Shown here: piece by piece, positions 5,981 to 8,200 of the stretch
Numbering within the stretch: position 1 is the first letter of the stretch
Layout: each line of letters begins with the position of its first letter
NCBI GenBank assembly: GCA_002352635.1
Contig: DEIT01000158.1
Span: 1 to 8,200 of the forward strand
Source: Hyphomicrobiaceae bacterium UBA2767
GTDB taxonomy: Bacteria > Pseudomonadota > Alphaproteobacteria > Rhizobiales > Methyloligellaceae
Direction: 5' to 3'
Length of the DNA: 8,200 nt
Made by a program: the position numbers and the translations under genes
The notes under the pieces: model-generated
What the model saw: only the letters and a program-made list of their open reading frames with translations
Database searches by the model: none
What the model was told of the DNA's origin: nothing

Positions 5981-6556
5981 TCAAGACGGCCCGCGTGGCT
6001 CGCGTCCTTGCCGCAGACTGCCCAGGCGGAGCGTCAGGACAACAAGTGCAAAGACCATCAGGTGACCAAACGTTTCAAGACTTTCCTCGGCGTTGTTTTC
6101 CCAGGCCACATAATTCGGCAGGAACGACAGATAGTGCCGGTCGAACAGCTTGGTGACGAAATAGGTCCAGACCGCACAGGCCAGCAGCCCTGCGATCCAG
6201 CGGTTGCCGATAAATTCCCGGATCTCCTCACGCTTCGCAGAAGCCCAGACCGCCAATATGATCACTGCCAGATAGATTCCGTTGTTGGTGCCGACGAAAT
6301 GCAGCTCACGGAAAAAAAGCGCAACCGCGAAACAGGCAAGCATCAACGTGAAAAGCGAGCGCAGCCAGTAATGAACAGCAAGCGCCAACCCAGCCGTCAG
6401 TCCTATCACCATGGGTGCGGCAATTTCCTGGAACGGTTTGGCGGTTATCCAGCCCAGAGGTGTTTGAAGAATGAGAAGGATGATCACGCAGAGCAGAGCT
6501 GGCACAGGCCAAACCCATAGGGGCGTGCCGATGAGCGCATCCCTGGCAGACTCCAT
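5981..6556 (-). CDS. Six-helix integral membrane protein of unknown function
   Basis: I do not recognise the family. From ATG 6556 (MESARDALIGTPLW...) the product is 191 residues. The frame is also open to GTG starts up to 6622 (213 residues). None has a clear ribosome site, and 6556 places the first helix just inside the N-terminus. Six hydrophobic segments are visible, at about residues 12-31, 46-64, 66-82, 91-107, 120-137 and 162-178. Charged and histidine residues sit at helix edges in patterns that look conserved rather than random: FFRELHF (81-87), KLFDRHYL (136-143) and ENNAEESLETFGH (153-165). Such clusters occur in membrane hydrolases and metal-binding proteins, but no reaction can be assigned. 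It ends 31 bases beyond the hairpin at 5912-5949 and reads towards the desaturase, probably as a separate unit. Confidence 0.72.
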   Translation of the reverse strand: MESARDALIGTPLWVWPVPALLCVIILLILQTPLGWITAKPFQEIAAPMVIGLTAGLALAVHYWLRSLFTLMLACFAVALFFRELHFVGTNNGIYLAVIILAVWASAKREEIREFIGNRWIAGLLACAVWTYFVTKLFDRHYLSFLPNYVAWENNAEESLETFGHLMVFALVVLTLRLGSLRQGREPRGPS

Positions 6557-6833
6557 ATGATGACGGATCGTGCCAAGGGTCTTATTGTGCACTGTGTTGA
6601 CATCCCCCACCGGCGAACCCACCCACTTGTTGTCATGTGACTGTCTTGCAACCGAGACATGTCTCTAGCATTTCTGCAAACCTTGCGAAGGGAAAAGTGC
6701 AAGGGCGGATTTCTCATCCCTTGGTCTCATTTTGTTGAGCATCGGGTTCGCAGCCTGGCTCTGTGCCCCCTACGTGGTCGCCTGAATAGCGGCTGAGAAA
6801 GTAAAAACAGACCCCATTGCCTCGAGCGCGCTC

Positions 6834-7016
6834 GTGATTGGGCTCATGATCGTCGCCGGCTTTGGTCTCTACGCATACATTTCCACCTTCATCACCAACA
6901 CCAGGACTGACGCTCAAGATGGTCTTGTGTTTGTCATTATCCCGCTCTATCAGCTCGGCGCGATGCTCCTCGTCTGGATGGGTGCTTCCTTTGTAATACG
7001 GCTGCGCGCCAGATGA
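6834..7016 (+). CDS. Two-helix small membrane protein, possibly the intact end of a disrupted gene
   Basis: From GTG 6834 the product has 60 residues. Helix 1 is MIGLMIVAGFGLYAYISTF, followed by a polar loop, ITNTRTDAQDG, then helix 2 (about residues 31-55) and a basic end, RLRAR. This topology and the C/G-rich third codon positions indicate a real coding frame. GTG 6834 has no ribosome site, and the same frame keeps coding character upstream to about 6717, across a single TGA at 6783. That stretch reads SLGLILLSIGFAAWLCAPY, a further hydrophobic segment. The functional ancestor may therefore have been a three-helix protein of about 100 residues. A weak hairpin, GTCCCT/AGGGAC (7038-7058), lies 22 bases after the stop but lacks a T-tract. 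The overlapping minus-strand ORF is judged a shadow. Family unknown. Confidence 0.45.
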   Translation: MIGLMIVAGFGLYAYISTFITNTRTDAQDGLVFVIIPLYQLGAMLLVWMGASFVIRLRAR

Positions 7017-7154
7017 AGCAAAAATGGCAAACATGAAGTCCCTCCCCTTGCCAGGGACATAGCCGCGTGTGACCCATGCATCCGTCGTGAATTCGTTTGA
7101 ACCGAAACGGATTTTCATGCCTGGACTGACTAAACCGCCGGCGAGCGCGGCCCG

Positions 7155-7180
7155 CTTGCAAGGCTGGAAAAAGAGCTTGA
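7155..7180 (+). repeat. 26-base imperfect direct repeat, copy 1 (copy 2 at 7947-7972 in parE)
   Basis: The 26 bases ending at 7180, CTTGCAAGGCTGG then AAAAAGAGCTTGA, match 23 of 26 bases at 7947-7972. Copy 2 encodes residues 8-16 of ParE (FAKLEKELD). Copy 1 lies just before the ribosome-site region of the NTF2-like gene. Similarity stops abruptly at both edges. It may be a relic of a partial duplication or insertion, or it may supply the purine-rich ribosome site. Confidence 0.5.
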
Positions 7181-7187
7181 GAGTGCA

Positions 7188-7727
7188 ATGACAGACCCTT
7201 CGACAATCATCGCCACCTATATCTGTGCCAAGGACGGCAACCGCCCCTGGTTGATGCGGCAGGCGTTTACCACCGACTCGGTTCTGAAGATGGATGTAAA
7301 ATCCAAAGCCATCTCATTCCCGGCGTTGACGCAAGGCATTGAAGACATGACTTACGTGCTTGTGCGCTCTTTCGCCCGTGACTATGAGAATGTGTACACC
7401 TTCTGCCTAACCGACCCACCTGCGCATGATGCTCAACAGTTTTCATGTGATTGGTTGGTGGCGATGTCCGGAAAACAATCGGGAGATCTTCGTGTCGGAT
7501 GCGGACGTTACGACTGGGTATTTGGCTCGGGGAACACTGCTGCAGCCACGGACCTCAAGATTACTATCAGCCATATGCAGATTTTTGATCCAGAACACAT
7601 TGATGCGGCCATGACCTGGGTATCGGCTCTACCTTATCCCTGGTGCCAACCTGAACAGGCAGTCCGCGACATGCCAAAACTGGCCGGGCTTGGTGAGATT
7701 GCGAGATACATTGAGCAGATCAGATGA
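7188..7727 (+). CDS. NTF2/SnoaL-like family protein (nuclear transport factor 2 fold)
   Basis: A 179-residue soluble protein without a signal peptide or membrane segment. The start MTDPSTIIATYICAKDGNRP, followed by WLMRQAF and a beta-rich second half, resembles SnoaL-like proteins with the NTF2 cone fold common in Rhizobiales. That second half has FSCDWLVAMSGK (84-95), LRVGCGRYDWVFG (101-113) and LKITISHMQIF (122-132). Members of this superfamily act as isomerases, hydratases or binding proteins, and no substrate can be named. ALPYPWC (146-152) near the end is a distinctive phrase. The ATG at 7188 follows TTGAGAG, a modest ribosome site. The gene lies 198 bases before parE on the same strand, with no visible terminator between them, so readthrough into parE is possible. 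Confidence 0.75.
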   Translation: MTDPSTIIATYICAKDGNRPWLMRQAFTTDSVLKMDVKSKAISFPALTQGIEDMTYVLVRSFARDYENVYTFCLTDPPAHDAQQFSCDWLVAMSGKQSGDLRVGCGRYDWVFGSGNTAAATDLKITISHMQIFDPEHIDAAMTWVSALPYPWCQPEQAVRDMPKLAGLGEIARYIEQIR

Positions 7728-7925
7728 CGCGCGCCCCGACCGTCTTGCGCGGAGCAACGTCGAGCCGCGGATCGCCTCTTATCTCCCTCATGCGTTGACG
7801 CAATCTTATCTTCTGCTTGGGATGCTCGCGTCATTGCCTTGAAAAACGCGAAACCGCGTGGCACCAACGAAGCTGCGCTGGACGAAAGAGATTCGCAAAC
7901 ATCACCACGGAGACCCTGGCGAAAC

Positions 7926-8200
7926 ATGGCAGCATCGCGCGATCTATTTGCAAAGCTTGAAAAAGAGCTTGATGCGGAGCCCATCGCACCGAAAAAAAGT
8001 GCACGCGGCAAGGCCAAGGGGAAAGGCAGACCGGACACAGGTGAAGGCAGTTATACAGCCGCCGACATCGAGGTGCTTGAAGGGCTTGAACCCGTACGCC
8101 GCCGACCCGCCATGTATATCGGCGGTACGGATGAAAAGGCGTTGCATCATCTCTTCGCCGAAGTCATCGACAACGCCATGGACGAGGCGGTCGCGGGTCA
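7926..8200 (+). CDS. parE: DNA topoisomerase IV subunit B (ParE), N-terminal part only
   Basis: ParE is the ATPase subunit of topoisomerase IV, which with ParC unlinks replicated chromosomes and relaxes supercoils in the cytoplasm. The window holds the first 91 codons of a protein that is usually about 650-690 residues. After a basic, low-complexity stretch (KKSARGKAKGKGR, 23-35) comes YTAADIEVLEGLEPVRRRP, then MYIGGTDEKALHHLFAEVID and NAMDEAVAG. These form the start of the GHKL ATP-binding domain, with the catalytic Glu and Mg-binding Asn in EVIDN (79-83). Topoisomerase IV rather than gyrase is indicated by GGTDEKALHHLFAEV. One oddity is Ala62 where the motif is normally RRRPGMYIG. The ATG at 7926 has GGAG about 15 bases upstream, a long spacing, so the start is likely but not certain. 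Confidence 0.93.
   Translation, partial: MAASRDLFAKLEKELDAEPIAPKKSARGKAKGKGRPDTGEGSYTAADIEVLEGLEPVRRRPAMYIGGTDEKALHHLFAEVIDNAMDEAVAG

Noticed and set aside
6654..6665. Perfect 12-bp palindrome GAGACATGTCTC near the six-helix protein gene
   Set aside because: Expected by chance at this frequency, and no promoter elements are placed consistently around it.
6714..7118. 134-codon minus-strand ORF starting MKIRFGSNEFTTDAW
   Set aside because: Most of it is antisense to a membrane-protein frame with better codon use, its ribosome site is weak and no domain is seen. The first 33 codons, free of overlap, look mildly coding, so doubt remains.
7795..7823. TTGACG upstream of parE as a sigma-70 promoter
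   Set aside because: The best -10 at 17 bases, TGGGAT, matches three of six positions; too weak to list as a feature.

Overview
The window looks like chromosomal DNA from an alphaproteobacterium, most likely of the Hyphomicrobiales (Rhizobiales). The grounds are the glnB-glnA pair next to an NAD(P)H-hydrate repair gene, parE nearby with alphaproteobacterial wording around its ATP-binding N-terminus, a -24/-12 promoter ahead of glnB, and moderately GC-rich codon use. I see no mobile element, CRISPR array, tRNA or rRNA.

Left part (1-1568, minus strand): a glyoxalase-fold (VOC) protein overlaps by ATGA with the gene for a bifunctional NAD(P)H-hydrate epimerase/dehydratase, which runs off the left edge. 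The pair resembles a small metabolite-damage-control operon. It diverges from the nitrogen-assimilation operon.

Nitrogen part (1600-3707, plus strand): a sigma-54 type promoter, glnB (PII signal protein), glnA (type I glutamine synthetase with its adenylylation tyrosine) and a strong intrinsic terminator. PII, uridylylated on Tyr51, controls adenylylation of the adjacent enzyme and NtrB/NtrC, so the operon carries its own sensor.

Middle part (3708-6622): genes less tied to the core. On the minus strand are a small membrane protein, a membrane fatty acid desaturase with three histidine boxes, and a six-helix membrane protein of unknown function. Between the last two lies a gap of about 680 bases that is not empty. 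It holds a 28-bp near-perfect palindrome carrying TTGACG on both strands, a 12-codon ORF with a strong ribosome site, several hairpins, and a 3' terminator-like hairpin whose wobble pairs work only in a plus-strand RNA. I read it as a candidate plus-strand structured RNA diverging from the desaturase gene. It is the least explained part of the window.

Right part (6660-8200, plus strand): a short two-helix membrane ORF whose frame continues upstream across an in-frame TGA (possible pseudogene), an NTF2/SnoaL-like protein, and the first 91 codons of parE (topoisomerase IV subunit B). A 26-base imperfect direct repeat links the DNA just before the NTF2-like gene with codons 8-16 of parE.
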